Part shown: positions 1 through 8,772 of the stretch, piece after piece
Layout of the letters: every line of letters begins with the position of its first letter
Numbering within the stretch: position 1 is the first letter of the stretch
NCBI RefSeq assembly: GCF_021353235.1
Contig: NZ_JAJTWT010000005.1
Location: 186,001-250,000 of the forward strand
Direction of reading: 5' to 3'
DNA length: 64,000 bases
DNA from: Pelomonas caseinilytica
Lineage (GTDB): Bacteria > Pseudomonadota > Gammaproteobacteria > Burkholderiales > Burkholderiaceae_C
The notes under the pieces: generated by a model
Told to the model about the DNA's origin: nothing
The model's database searches: none
Seen by the model: the letters and a program-made list of their open reading frames with translations, nothing else
Program-made: the position numbers and the translations under genes

Positions 1-1
1 G

Positions 2-481
2 CCGGGCCAGCCGCTCAAGGCGGAGGGCAACGACGGCATGGTGCAGGCGCTGCGGGCCACGCCGGGGGCGATCGCCTACGTGTCCCATGACCGCGTGCTG
101 CGCGACCGGCTGGCGGCCGTCAGGTTGCGCAACGCCGCCGGCCGCTTCGTGCTGCCCGGCGAGGCGGGCTTTCGCGCGGCCATCCTGGACAGCGACATGC
201 ACCGCCAGGGCGACGACCTGGCGACGCTGCTGGACCGCCCGGGCAACGATGCCTGGCCCATCACGCTCACCAGCTTCGTCCTCGTCGACGCCGAGCCGCC
301 CACGGCGGACCAGGCCCTCGGCGCCCTGAAGTTCCTGTATTGGTGCTTCATGCACGGCGATGACCTGACCCGGGGCACCGGTTTTGCGCCCCTGCCCATC
401 AGCGTGCAGTCGCGCCTGGCCGCGCGCTTCACCCAGGTACGCCCCAAGGACGGCCGGCTGCCGGCCTACCAGGCGTTCTGA
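2..481 (+). CDS. PstS-like phosphate-binding periplasmic protein, C-terminal part (5' end outside the window)
   Basis: Open from the first bases of the window to a TGA at 479-481; only about the last 159 residues are present. The visible start reads ...GNDGMVQALRATPGAIAYV, which matches the hallmark segment of PstS-type phosphate-binding proteins (usually KxTPGAIGYVE). Further on, the WPIT segment and a KFLYWCFMHGD segment fit the last lobe of the same fold. Such proteins bind phosphate in the periplasm for an ABC transporter, but stand-alone paralogues also exist and the rest of the pst operon is not visible. The next gene starts 14 bases downstream on the same strand. The family is fairly sure; whether it is the transporter subunit is not. 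Confidence 0.75.
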   Translation, partial: PGQPLKAEGNDGMVQALRATPGAIAYVSHDRVLRDRLAAVRLRNAAGRFVLPGEAGFRAAILDSDMHRQGDDLATLLDRPGNDAWPITLTSFVLVDAEPPTADQALGALKFLYWCFMHGDDLTRGTGFAPLPISVQSRLAARFTQVRPKDGRLPAYQAF

Positions 482-495
482 GGGACACTCCCGCC

Positions 496-888
496 ATGGC
501 GCTGCCCACTGAAATCACCGTCCACCAGCAGTCCCGCGTGCTGGAAGTCGCCTTCGACGACGGCGCGCGTTTCCGCATCCCCTTCGAGCTGATGCGCGTC
601 TACAGCCCCTCGGCCGAGGTCATGGGCCACGGCCCGGGCCAGGAAGTGCTGCAGACGGGCAAGCGCGACGTCCTCATCACCGGCCTGGAGCCGGTCGGCC
701 ACTACGCCGTGCGCCCGGAGTTCTCGGACGGCCACGCCAGCGGCCTGTTCACCTGGGACTACCTCTACAAGCTCGGCAGCCAGCAGGACGCCCTCTGGCG
801 CGACTACGAGGCGCGCCTGGCCGCGGCCGGCAAGGGCCGCGACGATCCCATGCCCGTCAAGGCGGGCGGCTCCTGCCACTCACACTAG
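496..888 (+). CDS. DUF971 domain protein
   Basis: A protein of 130 residues, made of one DUF971 domain (related to the N-terminal domain of gamma-butyrobetaine hydroxylase). Visible family features are the LEVAFDDG segment near the start, the ELMRVYSPSAEVMGHG stretch around residues 32-47 and the LFTWDYLY segment near residue 89. The tail ends in SCHSH; the histidines and cysteine might bind a metal, which is speculation. The biochemical role is unknown to me. It lies just ahead of ubiE with 9 bases between its stop and the preferred ubiE start, so the two are probably co-transcribed, an arrangement I know from other Burkholderiales. Confidence 0.85.
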   Translation: MALPTEITVHQQSRVLEVAFDDGARFRIPFELMRVYSPSAEVMGHGPGQEVLQTGKRDVLITGLEPVGHYAVRPEFSDGHASGLFTWDYLYKLGSQQDALWRDYEARLAAAGKGRDDPMPVKAGGSCHSH

Positions 889-897
889 ATGCCTTCC

Positions 898-1629
898 ATG
901 AGCCAAACGCACTTCGGTTTCCAGCAGGTCGACGAGAACGAGAAGGCGAGCAAGGTCCGCGGCGTCTTCGACTCGGTCGCGTCCAAGTACGACCTGATGA
1001 ACGACCTGATGTCGGCCGGCCTGCATCGGGCCTGGAAGGCCTACACCGTGCAGGTGGCCAACCTCAAGGCCGGAGAGCGTGTGCTCGACATCGCCGGCGG
1101 CACCGGTGACCTGGCCCGGGCCTTCGCCCGCAAGGTGGGCGACACGGGCGTCGTGGTGCACACCGACATCAACGAGGCCATGCTGCGCCAGGGGCGCGAC
1201 CGCCTGCTGGACGAAGGGCTGATCCTCCCCACCAGCCTGGCCGACGCCGAGAAGCTGCCGTTCAAGAGCGAGAGCTTCGACCTCGTGAGCGTCGCCTTCG
1301 GCCTGCGCAACATGACGCACAAGGACCTGGCGCTGGCCGAGATGTGCCGGGTGCTCAAGCCGGGCGGCCGGCTGCTGGTGCTGGAGTTCTCCCGCATCGC
1401 CGAGCCGCTGAGGAAGCCCTACGACTGGTACTCCTTCAACATCCTGCCTCGCCTGGGTTCGCTCTTCGCGGGTGACGCCGACAGCTACCGCTACCTGGCC
1501 GAGTCCATCCGCATGCATCCCGACCAGGCCACCTTGAAGGCCATGATGAAGTCGGCCGGGTTCGGACACGTCGACGTGCACAACCTCAGTGCCGGCATCG
1601 TCGCCTTGCACGCCGGCATCAAGTGCTGA
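898..1629 (+). CDS. ubiE: Ubiquinone/menaquinone biosynthesis C-methyltransferase UbiE
   Basis: 243 residues from the second in-frame ATG (898). The first ATG at 889 would add MPS, but family members begin with an MSxTHFGFQ-like sequence, so 898 is preferred. UbiE transfers a methyl group from S-adenosylmethionine to the quinone ring in ubiquinone and menaquinone synthesis. The N-terminal segment [20 protein letters not shown] is the UbiE signature, [12 protein letters not shown] near residue 60 is the SAM-binding motif and FGLRNM near 138 is the second signature. ubiE normally sits next to ubiJ and ubiB; here those genes lie about 34.5 kb away on the far side of the EPS locus. Confidence 0.96.
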   Translation: MSQTHFGFQQVDENEKASKVRGVFDSVASKYDLMNDLMSAGLHRAWKAYTVQVANLKAGERVLDIAGGTGDLARAFARKVGDTGVVVHTDINEAMLRQGRDRLLDEGLILPTSLADAEKLPFKSESFDLVSVAFGLRNMTHKDLALAEMCRVLKPGGRLLVLEFSRIAEPLRKPYDWYSFNILPRLGSLFAGDADSYRYLAESIRMHPDQATLKAMMKSAGFGHVDVHNLSAGIVALHAGIKC

Positions 1630-1667
1630 CTCGCTGACCCGCCGCGCTTCCTTCGCCGGTGCCTGAG

Positions 1668-1711
1668 ACCCCCCAAGAATGTGGGGGGCGCGGAACTTTG
1701 CGCGAGTTTTT
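1668..1711 (+). terminator. Candidate terminator downstream of ubiE
   Basis: Seven-base inverted repeat CCCCCCA (1669-1675) / TGGGGGG (1682-1688) with a six-base loop. A second, weak CGCG/CGCG pairing follows, then AGTTTTT at 1705-1711. The T run is 17 bases beyond the strong stem, so a simple intrinsic terminator is uncertain. It lies 40 bases after ubiE and 130 bases before epsD, where one transcription unit should end and another begin. Confidence 0.35.
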
Positions 1712-1840
1712 GCTCTAACCGCGGGCGTGTCACGAACCCAGTAATGGGGGCTTGGGGCCCACGGAAGCGACATATGCCGCCGGTACACTGGCCCGCTTCG
1801 ATCGGCGGCCCCCTCCACTGCTAACCAGGAATTCCAACAA

Positions 1841-2818
1841 ATGGCAATGCGAATGATCAAATCCAGGGCACCTCTGCTGGCGGTGCTCGCCGCGGCGGCA
1901 CTGTTGGCGGCCTGCGGAGGCGACAAGGGCGACAAGGCGTCGCAGACGGCCGCCAAGGTCAACAAGGAAGAGATCACCGTCCACCAGATCAACTTCGTGC
2001 TGCAGCGCCAGCCGGGCCTCAAGCCCGAGCAGGCCGAGGCCGCGAGCCGCCAGGTGCTGGAACGCCTGATCGACCAGGAGCTGGCGGTCCAGAAGGCCCA
2101 GGAGCAGAAGCTCGACCGCGACCCGCGCGTCGTGCAGCAGATCGAGGCGGCCAAGCGCGAGATCATCGCCCGCGCCTACGTCGACCGTGTCGGCGAGACG
2201 GTCTCCAAGCCCACCAACGAAGAGATCGCCAAGTACTACGCCGAGAAGCCGGCCCTCTTCAAGGATCGCCGCATCTACAGCCTGCAGGAACTGCAGATCG
2301 AGGCGAAGCCCGATCAGTTCGAGGCCATCCGCGCCAAGCTCTCCGCTGCCAAGACCGTCAACGAATTCGCCGAGGCCCTGAAGGCGGCGGACTTCCGCTT
2401 CTCCGGGAACCAGGCCGTGCGCGCCGCCGAGCAGCTGCCCCTGGCCAGCCTCGACGCCATCGCCAAGATGAAGGACGGCGACTCCGTCATCAGCCCCAAT
2501 CCCAACGGGCTGACGGTGCTCTTCCTCGTCGGCTCCCGAAGCCAGCCGGTCGACGAGGCCCGCGCCCGCCCGGCCATCGAGGCCTTCCTGCTGAACCAGC
2601 GCAAGGCCGAGGCCGTGCAGAAGGACCTCAAGGCCCTGCGCGACAGCTCCAAGATCGAATACGTGGGCAAGTTCGCCGAGGCTGCACCTGGTGCTGCCAG
2701 CGCGCCGGCCGCCATCGAGTCCACCGCGCCGTCCGCGCCGGCGCCTGCCGCTGCTCCCGCTCCGGCGGCCAGTGGCCTGGATCCTGCTTCCATTTCCAAG
2801 GGCATGGGACTGAAATGA
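1841..2818 (+). CDS. epsD: EpsD family lipoprotein, SurA/parvulin-like (EPS locus)
   Basis: 325 residues, start ATG preceded by AGGA. It begins with a lipoprotein signal peptide: positively charged MAMRMIKSR, a hydrophobic stretch, and the lipobox LAAC with the modified cysteine near residue 25. A SurA-like helical region follows (about 40-135), then a degenerate parvulin-like region (about 140-235), then an Ala/Pro-rich tail (about 285-315). Known EpsD proteins are called peptidyl-prolyl isomerases. Here the two histidines expected in an active parvulin site are absent (IYSLQELQIEA near 143, GLTVLFLVG near 222), so a chaperone for periplasmic or outer-membrane EPS proteins is more likely. 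First gene of the EPS run; its stop overlaps the start of epsE. Confidence 0.85.
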   Translation: MAMRMIKSRAPLLAVLAAAALLAACGGDKGDKASQTAAKVNKEEITVHQINFVLQRQPGLKPEQAEAASRQVLERLIDQELAVQKAQEQKLDRDPRVVQQIEAAKREIIARAYVDRVGETVSKPTNEEIAKYYAEKPALFKDRRIYSLQELQIEAKPDQFEAIRAKLSAAKTVNEFAEALKAADFRFSGNQAVRAAEQLPLASLDAIAKMKDGDSVISPNPNGLTVLFLVGSRSQPVDEARARPAIEAFLLNQRKAEAVQKDLKALRDSSKIEYVGKFAEAAPGAASAPAAIESTAPSAPAPAAAPAPAASGLDPASISKGMGLK

Positions 2819-3651
2819 TGACGCGACTTCACCGACTGCTCCTCGCCGCCACCCTGGGCCTTGCCGCTGTGGGGCTGCAGGCCCAGCCTGCAGCGCCCGC
2901 CGCGGGCAATGCCGCCGTGTCGCCCGAGTACCGCCTCGGCGCAGGCGACGTGGTGCGCATCCTCGTCTACCAGAACCCCGACCTGACGCTGGAGACGCGC
3001 ATCTCGGAGACGGGCATCGTGAGCTTCCCGCTGCTGGGCAATATCCGCATCGGCGGCCTGGGCGTCAGTGCCGCCGAGAAGCTCATCGCCGACGGGCTGA
3101 AGAACGGCAATTTCGTCAAGCATCCGCAGGTCACGCTGACCCTGCTGCAGGTCAAGGGCAACCAGGCCAGCGTTCTCGGCCAAGTCAACCGACCGGGGCG
3201 TTATCCCATCGAGACGGCCGACATGCGCATGACCGACCTGCTGGCCAACGCCGGCGGCGTGGCCACGACGGGCGGCGACCAACTGGTGCTGACCGGCACC
3301 CGCAACGGCAAGCCCTACCGCCTGGAGATCGACCTGCCCACCGTCTTCAGCGCCGAGCAGAACCGCGCCAACGACGTGCTGATCCAGAACGGCGACGTCC
3401 TCTGGGTGGACCGTGCGCCCCTCGTCTACATCTACGGCGAAGTCCAGCGCCCCGGACCGGTGCGGCTGGAGCGCGGCATGACGCTGATGCAGGTGCTGGC
3501 CGCCGGCGGCGGCCTGACCCAGCGCGGCACCGAACGCGGCATCCGCGTGCACCGCAAGTCCACCGACGGCAAGGTGCAGGTCGTGCAGCCGGGGATGGAC
3601 GACGCCGTCAAGGACGGCGACGTGGTGTACGTCAAGGAAAGCCTGTTCTGA
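2815..3651 (+). CDS. epsE: Polysaccharide export protein EpsE (Wza-like, SLBB domains)
   Basis: 278 residues. The start codon lies in ATGATG overlapping the epsD stop, so 2815 or 2818 are both possible. A Sec signal peptide (hydrophobic residues about 8-20, cleavage near AQA/QP at 24) has no lipobox cysteine, unlike Wza. The Poly_export domain spans about 37-115 (EYRLGAGDVVRILVYQNPDL). Two SLBB-type segments follow: GQVNRPGRYPIE near 123 and GEVQRPGPVRLERGMTLMQVL near 208. It should form, or help form, the outer-membrane channel for the polymer, working with EpsF, encoded 19 bases downstream. Confidence 0.93.
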   Translation: MMTRLHRLLLAATLGLAAVGLQAQPAAPAAGNAAVSPEYRLGAGDVVRILVYQNPDLTLETRISETGIVSFPLLGNIRIGGLGVSAAEKLIADGLKNGNFVKHPQVTLTLLQVKGNQASVLGQVNRPGRYPIETADMRMTDLLANAGGVATTGGDQLVLTGTRNGKPYRLEIDLPTVFSAEQNRANDVLIQNGDVLWVDRAPLVYIYGEVQRPGPVRLERGMTLMQVLAAGGGLTQRGTERGIRVHRKSTDGKVQVVQPGMDDAVKDGDVVYVKESLF

Positions 3652-3670
3652 TCTTCTCGGGAAACCTGCG

Positions 3671-5113
3671 ATGAACTTTGCCCAATTCCTGGCCATCCTG
3701 CGTGCCCGCTGGAAGGTCGCACTGATCGTGTTCGTCAGCGTGCTGGTCCTCGCCATTGCGGTGAGCCTACTGATGCGCAAGACCTACATGGCCAGCGCTT
3801 CGGTGGTTGTCGATTCCACCAAGCCGGACCCGTTGGCTGCGGTGTTGTACGCCGGCGGCGTCAACCCGAGCCTCATTGCGACGCAGATCGACGTGATCCA
3901 GAGTGACCGCGTCGCCTTCAAGGTCGTGCGCAACCTGCGCCTGACGGAGAACCCGCAGATCCGTGAGCAGTGGCAGGACGCCACCGACGGCGTCGGCTCC
4001 ATCGAACAATGGCTGACGACCACCGTGTTCCAGAAGAGCCTGGACGTGAAGCCGTCGCGGGAGTCCAACGTCGTCACGGTCAGCTACAAAGCCCCTGACC
4101 CGCAGTTCGCCGCGGTCCTGGCCAATGCCTTCGTGCAGGCCTATCTCGAGACCAATGTCGAGATGCGCGTCGAACCGGCCAAGCTCTATTCGTCCTTCTT
4201 CGACCAGCGTGCCAAGGAGGCCCGGGAGGCGCTGGAGAAGGCGCAGTCCAAGCTGTCCGAATTCCAGAAGGAGAAGGGCATCATCGCGACCGACGAACGC
4301 CTGGACGTGGAGAACGCCCGGCTGTCGGAGCTGTCCTCGCAGTACGTGGCGCTGCAGTCCCTGGCCTCCGACTCGGGCAGCCGTCAGACGGCCGCCAAGG
4401 GCAAGGGCGCGGACCGCATGCAGGAAGTGCTCAACAATCCGCTGATCGCCGGCCTCAAGGCGGACCAGGCGCGCCAGGAAGCCAAGCTTCAGGAATTGAC
4501 TGCGCGACTGGGCGAGAAGAATCCGCAGGTGATCGAGGCCCGCGCCAACCTGGCCGAGCTGAAGGCGCGCGTCGACAGCGAGACCGTCAAGGTGGCAGGG
4601 TCGCTGGGTATCGCCAACAACATCAACCAGCAGAGAGCCGGCGAGATCAAGGCGGCGCTGGAGGCGCAGCGCGCCAAGGTCCTGCAGATGAAGGCGGTGC
4701 GTGACGATGGCGCCGTGCTTCAGCGGGACGTGGAGAACGCCCAGCACACCTACGACACGATCATGCAGCGCCTGAACCAGACCACGCTGGAAAGCCTCGC
4801 CACGCAGAGCAACGTCTCCGTGCTGTCGCAGGCGGTTCCGCCGGTCGAGCCGGCCTCGCCCAAGCTGCTGCTGAACATCGCCGTGGCCATCTTCCTCGGC
4901 ACCCTGCTCGCCATCGGGTTGGTCATGGGCATGGAGTTGCGCGACCGTCGTGTTCGCAGCATCGAGGATGTGGCACAAGCCGTGGCGCTGCCCATCATCG
5001 GCGTGCTGCCGTCGCCGCATGCCCGCCGCCTGTTCCGCAAGACAGCCAGGGTGAATCTGATGCAACAGCGTCTGCTCGGCGGCTATGCGCCCGAAGCAGG
5101 CAAGGGGGCCTGA
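3671..5113 (+). CDS. epsF: Chain-length determinant protein EpsF (Wzz/GumC family)
   Basis: 480 residues, start ATG. A Wzz domain at the N-terminus includes transmembrane segment 1 (about residues 16-34). A periplasmic part rich in charged heptads (about 165-225 and 255-350) should form long coiled coils. A second transmembrane segment follows (about 402-424, LLLNIAVAIFLGTLLAIGLV), preceded by a proline-rich PPVEPASPK motif typical of polysaccharide co-polymerases. The inner-membrane ring is expected to set polymer length and to link the polymerase to EpsE. It lacks the fused kinase domain of Wzc; the kinase-like partner is the separate EpsG, encoded one base downstream. Confidence 0.93.
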   Translation: MNFAQFLAILRARWKVALIVFVSVLVLAIAVSLLMRKTYMASASVVVDSTKPDPLAAVLYAGGVNPSLIATQIDVIQSDRVAFKVVRNLRLTENPQIREQWQDATDGVGSIEQWLTTTVFQKSLDVKPSRESNVVTVSYKAPDPQFAAVLANAFVQAYLETNVEMRVEPAKLYSSFFDQRAKEAREALEKAQSKLSEFQKEKGIIATDERLDVENARLSELSSQYVALQSLASDSGSRQTAAKGKGADRMQEVLNNPLIAGLKADQARQEAKLQELTARLGEKNPQVIEARANLAELKARVDSETVKVAGSLGIANNINQQRAGEIKAALEAQRAKVLQMKAVRDDGAVLQRDVENAQHTYDTIMQRLNQTTLESLATQSNVSVLSQAVPPVEPASPKLLLNIAVAIFLGTLLAIGLVMGMELRDRRVRSIEDVAQAVALPIIGVLPSPHARRLFRKTARVNLMQQRLLGGYAPEAGKGA

Positions 5114-5114
5114 C

Positions 5115-6011
5115 ATGGTCGCCATCTCTGGAGCCGCTTCCGTGAATTCCGCCGATCAGCACGACCGACCGCAAGACCGCCACATCGGTGACTTGATCCG
5201 GGATGCCCGCAACCTCAGTGCGTCCGAGGTGGAACAGGTGTTGCGCTACCAGCGCGAGCGTGGCGTTCGCTTCGGCGAGGCGGCGGTCGCGCTGGGTCTG
5301 GCCAGCCCCGAAGACGTGCTGAACGCCCTCGCACAGCAATTCCACTATCCGCTGGCGACCGCAGCTCGGCGTGACGCCAGTCCCGAACTCGTCACGCTGA
5401 CGCAGCCCTTCTCGGTGCAGGCCGAGGCGGTCCGGGCCGTGCGCAGCCAGGTCACCATGCGCTGGAACAAGCCGGACGCCCAGCGGCAGGCGTTGGCTGT
5501 CATCAGCCCGGCATCGGGCGACGGCAAGACCTATTTCGCGGCCAATCTCGCCGTGTCGCTCGCGCAACTGGGTGGCCGAACGCTGCTGGTCGATGCCGAC
5601 TTGCGCAGCCCTCGACAGCACGAGGTGTTCGGCGTCAGCAACTCGGCGGGACTCTCGACGCTGCTTTCGGGGCGCGCGGAGCACCAGGTGATCCAGCCGG
5701 TGGAGGGGGTGGCAGGCCTGTTCGTGCTGCCTTGCGGCCCCATCCCGCCCAATCCGCTGGAACTGATCGAACGTCCGGCCTTTGGCCTGCTGGTGCGGGA
5801 GCTTGCTTCCAAATTCGACCATGTCGTCATCGACACCGCCGCCGCCGCGCTCGGAGCTGACGCCTGTGTCGTGGCCGCCAGATGCGGTGCTGCCCTGGTG
5901 CTGACACGCAAGCACGAGAACAAGGTCGTCGCGCTGCAGGACCTGGTGGCCAGCCTTGCCGGCAGCACCGTGCAATTCGTCGGCGCGGTGGTCAACGAAT
6001 TCACGTCGTGA
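5115..6011 (+). CDS. epsG: EpsG, tyrosine-kinase-like chain-length regulator with an N-terminal MshEN-like domain
   Basis: 298 residues, ATG one base after the epsF stop; an earlier in-frame ATG at 5085 lies inside epsF and is not needed. Residues 23-46 and 52-75 form two 24-residue motifs with a five-residue spacer, the layout of the c-di-GMP-binding MshEN domain of MshE-type ATPases. The second keeps RxG..G (R52, G54, G61) and ends ALAQQ; the first has H23 in place of Arg and R32 in place of Gly. The P-loop ATPase follows: Walker A SGDGKT near 135, Walker A' LLVDADLR near 158, Walker B-like HVVIDTAAA near 238. The C-terminus has no tyrosine cluster, so autophosphorylation of a tail as in Wzc is not expected. 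Partner of EpsF. Confidence 0.9.
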   Translation: MVAISGAASVNSADQHDRPQDRHIGDLIRDARNLSASEVEQVLRYQRERGVRFGEAAVALGLASPEDVLNALAQQFHYPLATAARRDASPELVTLTQPFSVQAEAVRAVRSQVTMRWNKPDAQRQALAVISPASGDGKTYFAANLAVSLAQLGGRTLLVDADLRSPRQHEVFGVSNSAGLSTLLSGRAEHQVIQPVEGVAGLFVLPCGPIPPNPLELIERPAFGLLVRELASKFDHVVIDTAAAALGADACVVAARCGAALVLTRKHENKVVALQDLVASLAGSTVQFVGAVVNEFTS

Positions 6012-6025
6012 GTGGTGATTCCGCG

Positions 6026-6913
6026 ATGTCGATGACCGGGCCCGGCCGCGGGCGCCCCGCCATCCTGCCGGCCGGCGTCGATGTGCCGGCGCTGGTGCTG
6101 GTCGCGCTGGGCCTGCTCATCGCCTACGTCCCGGAATACCTCGAACTCTCCCGGACCATCTGGCGCAGCGATGAGCAGGGCCATGGGCCCATCATCTTTG
6201 CAGTCAGCCTGTGGCTGCTCTACAACCAGCGACATGCCTTGGCCGGGCTGCAGTCGCGCCCGGCAACGATCAGCGGCGGGGCGCTGATGGTGATCGGCAG
6301 CCTGCTCTATGCCTTTGGACGATCGCAGGACATCTGGATCTTCTCGATCGGTTCGCAGATCTGGGTGCTGGTCGGCCTGGTGCTGCTCTTCAAGGGCTGG
6401 CGCGGGCTGAGGCTGGTCTGGTTTCCGCTGTTTTTCATGCTCTTCATGGTGCCGCTGCCCGAGGCGCTCGTGGCCGCCGTGACGGCGCCGTTGAAATCGG
6501 CCGTCTCCCTGGTCGCCAGCAATCTGCTGTATGCCGCCGGCTATCCGGTGGGCCGCTCCGGCGTCACCTTGACGGTGGGGCAGTACCAGCTGATGGTGGC
6601 CGACGCCTGCGCCGGGCTGAACTCCATGTTCACGCTGGAAGCCCTGGGCATGCTCTACATGAACCTCATGCGCTACAGCTCGGCGGCCCGCAACGTGACC
6701 CTGGCCGTCATGCTGGTCCCTATCGCCTTCTGCGCCAACATCTGCCGGGTGATGATCCTCGTGCTCGTCACCTACTACTTTGGCGACGCAGCAGGGCAGG
6801 GCTTCGTGCACGGCTTCGCCGGCATGGTGCTCTTCCTGGTGGCCTTGCTGCTGATGCTGTCGCTGGACAAGCTGCTGAACGTCTTCTTCAAGTCGGAGCG
6901 GGGTGTCGCGTGA
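6026..6913 (+). CDS. xrtB: Exosortase B (XrtB)
   Basis: 295 residues from ATG 6026, which has GGTG eight bases upstream. An alternative GTG at 6008 overlaps the epsG stop and would add six residues. A polytopic inner-membrane protein with about eight hydrophobic segments. It carries the exosortase catalytic triad in the expected order: Cys195 in DACAGLNSM, Arg241 in NICRVM and His262 in FVHGFAG. Exosortases are transpeptidase-like enzymes that process PEP-CTERM proteins. The B subtype is known from EPS loci of methylotrophs and Burkholderiales, where a substrate is often not recognised. No PEP-CTERM protein is encoded in this window. Confidence 0.94.
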   Translation: MSMTGPGRGRPAILPAGVDVPALVLVALGLLIAYVPEYLELSRTIWRSDEQGHGPIIFAVSLWLLYNQRHALAGLQSRPATISGGALMVIGSLLYAFGRSQDIWIFSIGSQIWVLVGLVLLFKGWRGLRLVWFPLFFMLFMVPLPEALVAAVTAPLKSAVSLVASNLLYAAGYPVGRSGVTLTVGQYQLMVADACAGLNSMFTLEALGMLYMNLMRYSSAARNVTLAVMLVPIAFCANICRVMILVLVTYYFGDAAGQGFVHGFAGMVLFLVALLLMLSLDKLLNVFFKSERGVA

Positions 6914-7611
6914 GCGGGATGTTGACGGGCGTGAGGTTGCGTGCGCTCTTCGCGGCGCTGCTGCTGGTTTGCGCCTCCGGCCTGGCCCATGTCATCAAGC
7001 CGACCCGGCACCTTGCCGACCAGATCGGCAAGGTCGACCTCGACCGTGTGTTTCCCACCCAGTTCGGCGACTGGCGCCTGGATACCAGCATGCCGGTGTC
7101 CATCATCTCGCCAGACGTGGAGGCCCTGCTGAAGACGCTGTACGCCCAGACGGTCAGCCGGACTTATGTTGGCCCGTCGGGCGAGCGCATCATGCTGTCG
7201 GTCGCCTACGGCGGCGACCAGTCCGACGCGACGCGGGCGCACCGCCCGGACGTGTGCTATCCCTCACAGGGCTTCGAGATCCTGTCCAACGTCGACACCG
7301 TCATCGATGTCGGCCAGAGCCAACTGCCCGTTCGCCACATGCTGGCCAAGCTCGGGCAGCGCATCGAGCCCGTGACCTTCTGGTTCGTCGTCGGCGAGCA
7401 TGTCGCCGTCTCCGGCCAGCAGCAAAAGATCGCGCAGCTCCGCTACGGACTACGCGGTGTCATCCCCGACGGCATGCTGGTGCGGGTGTCCAGCATCGAC
7501 CCGGATGCCCCGACGGCCTACCGGACCCAGGCCCGCTTCATCGCCGACATGCGTGCGGCCATGACGCGTCCAGCCCGGCTACGCGTTTTCGGCAGCGCGT
7601 TTGCCGGCTGA
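6910..7611 (+). CDS. epsI: EpsI, exosortase B-associated protein
   Basis: 233 residues if started at GTG 6910, which overlaps the xrtB stop (GTGA); ATG 6919 is the alternative. One N-terminal hydrophobic segment (about residues 8-24) anchors or exports the protein, and the rest is periplasmic. The EpsI/DUF3485 signature [12 protein letters not shown] is present with His111 and Cys116 (numbered from GTG 6910), the residues proposed to matter for the family. EpsI is found as a separate gene or fused to exosortases in EPS loci. Its precise reaction is not established. Translational overlap with xrtB implies stoichiometric production. Confidence 0.92.
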   Translation: MSGMLTGVRLRALFAALLLVCASGLAHVIKPTRHLADQIGKVDLDRVFPTQFGDWRLDTSMPVSIISPDVEALLKTLYAQTVSRTYVGPSGERIMLSVAYGGDQSDATRAHRPDVCYPSQGFEILSNVDTVIDVGQSQLPVRHMLAKLGQRIEPVTFWFVVGEHVAVSGQQQKIAQLRYGLRGVIPDGMLVRVSSIDPDAPTAYRTQARFIADMRAAMTRPARLRVFGSAFAG

Positions 7612-7634
7612 TTTCTTTCTCCATCTCAAGAATC

Positions 7635-8759
7635 ATGAGCAGTTCAAAGAAAGTTGCCCTCATCACGGGCGTCACCGGCCAGGACGGCGCCTATCTCGCC
7701 GAGCTGCTGCTCTCGAAGGGCTACGAAGTGCACGGCATCAAGCGCCGCAGCAGCCTGTTCAACACGGACCGCGTGGACCACCTCTACCAGGATCCGCACA
7801 TCGACAACCAGCGGTTCAAGTTGCACTACGGCGACCTGACCGACTCCACCAACCTCATCCGCATCGTCCAGGAGACCCAGCCTGACGAGATCTACAACCT
7901 CGGTGCGATGAGCCATGTGGCTGTGAGCTTCGAGCAGCCGGAGTACGCCGCCGACGCCGACGGCATCGGCACGCTGCGCATCCTGGAGGCCATCCGCATC
8001 CTGGGCCTGGCCAAGAAGACCCGCTTCTACCAGGCCTCCACCTCCGAGCTCTACGGCCTGGTGCAGGAGATCCCGCAGAAGGAGACCACCCCCTTCTACC
8101 CGCGCAGCCCCTACGCGGTGGCCAAGATGTACGCCTACTGGATCACGGTGAACTACCGCGAGGCCTACGGCATGTACGCCTGCAACGGCATCCTCTTCAA
8201 TCACGAGAGCCCGCTGCGCGGCGAGACCTTCGTCACCCGCAAGATCACCCGCGCCATCGCCCGCATCGCGCTGGGCCTGCAGGACTGCCTGTACCTGGGC
8301 AACCTGAGCGCGCTGCGCGACTGGGGCCACGCCAAGGACTACGTCGAGATGCAGTGGATGATGCTGCAGCAGGACAAGCCCGAGGACTTCGTCATCGCCA
8401 CCGGCGTGCAGTACAGCGTGCGCCAGTTCGTGGAGTTCGCGGGTGCGGAGCTCGGCATCGAGATCGCCTTCGAAGGCGAGGGCGAGAAGGAGGTCGGCAT
8501 CGTCAAGGCGGTGCATGGCGACAAGGCCAAGTGCAAGGTCGGCGACGTCATCGTCAAGGTCGACCCGCGCTACTTCCGCCCGACCGAGGTCGAAACCCTG
8601 CTGGGCGACCCGACCAAGGCCAAGGAGAAGCTCGGCTGGGTGCCCAAGACGACGCTGAAGGAACTCGTCGCCGAGATGGTGCAGGCTGACTACACCTCCG
8701 CCCGCCGCGACAGCCTCGTCAAGATGGCCGGCTTCCAGGCCTACGACTACAACGAGTGA
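7635..8759 (+). CDS. gmd: GDP-mannose 4,6-dehydratase
   Basis: 374 residues, the usual length, start ATG at 7635 (no clear Shine-Dalgarno). Converts GDP-mannose to GDP-4-keto-6-deoxymannose, the first step to GDP-fucose. It is a short-chain dehydrogenase: [13 protein letters not shown] is the NADP-binding loop, STSELYG and YAVAK carry the catalytic Thr/Ser, Glu, Tyr and Lys, and [10 protein letters not shown] is a family signature. The segment usually written NHESPRRGE reads NHESPLRGE here, one Arg replaced by Leu, which may be a neutral variant. The next gene, fcl, completes the pathway; manC on the minus strand supplies GDP-mannose. Confidence 0.97.
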   Translation: MSSSKKVALITGVTGQDGAYLAELLLSKGYEVHGIKRRSSLFNTDRVDHLYQDPHIDNQRFKLHYGDLTDSTNLIRIVQETQPDEIYNLGAMSHVAVSFEQPEYAADADGIGTLRILEAIRILGLAKKTRFYQASTSELYGLVQEIPQKETTPFYPRSPYAVAKMYAYWITVNYREAYGMYACNGILFNHESPLRGETFVTRKITRAIARIALGLQDCLYLGNLSALRDWGHAKDYVEMQWMMLQQDKPEDFVIATGVQYSVRQFVEFAGAELGIEIAFEGEGEKEVGIVKAVHGDKAKCKVGDVIVKVDPRYFRPTEVETLLGDPTKAKEKLGWVPKTTLKELVAEMVQADYTSARRDSLVKMAGFQAYDYNE

Positions 8760-8772
8760 GCGCTGCCCTCTC

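Noticed and set aside
1683..1714. Possible sigma-54 promoter before epsD
   Set aside because: TTGC boxes exist, but the GG of the -24 box is off by one base or replaced by GC; RpoN promoters do not tolerate this.
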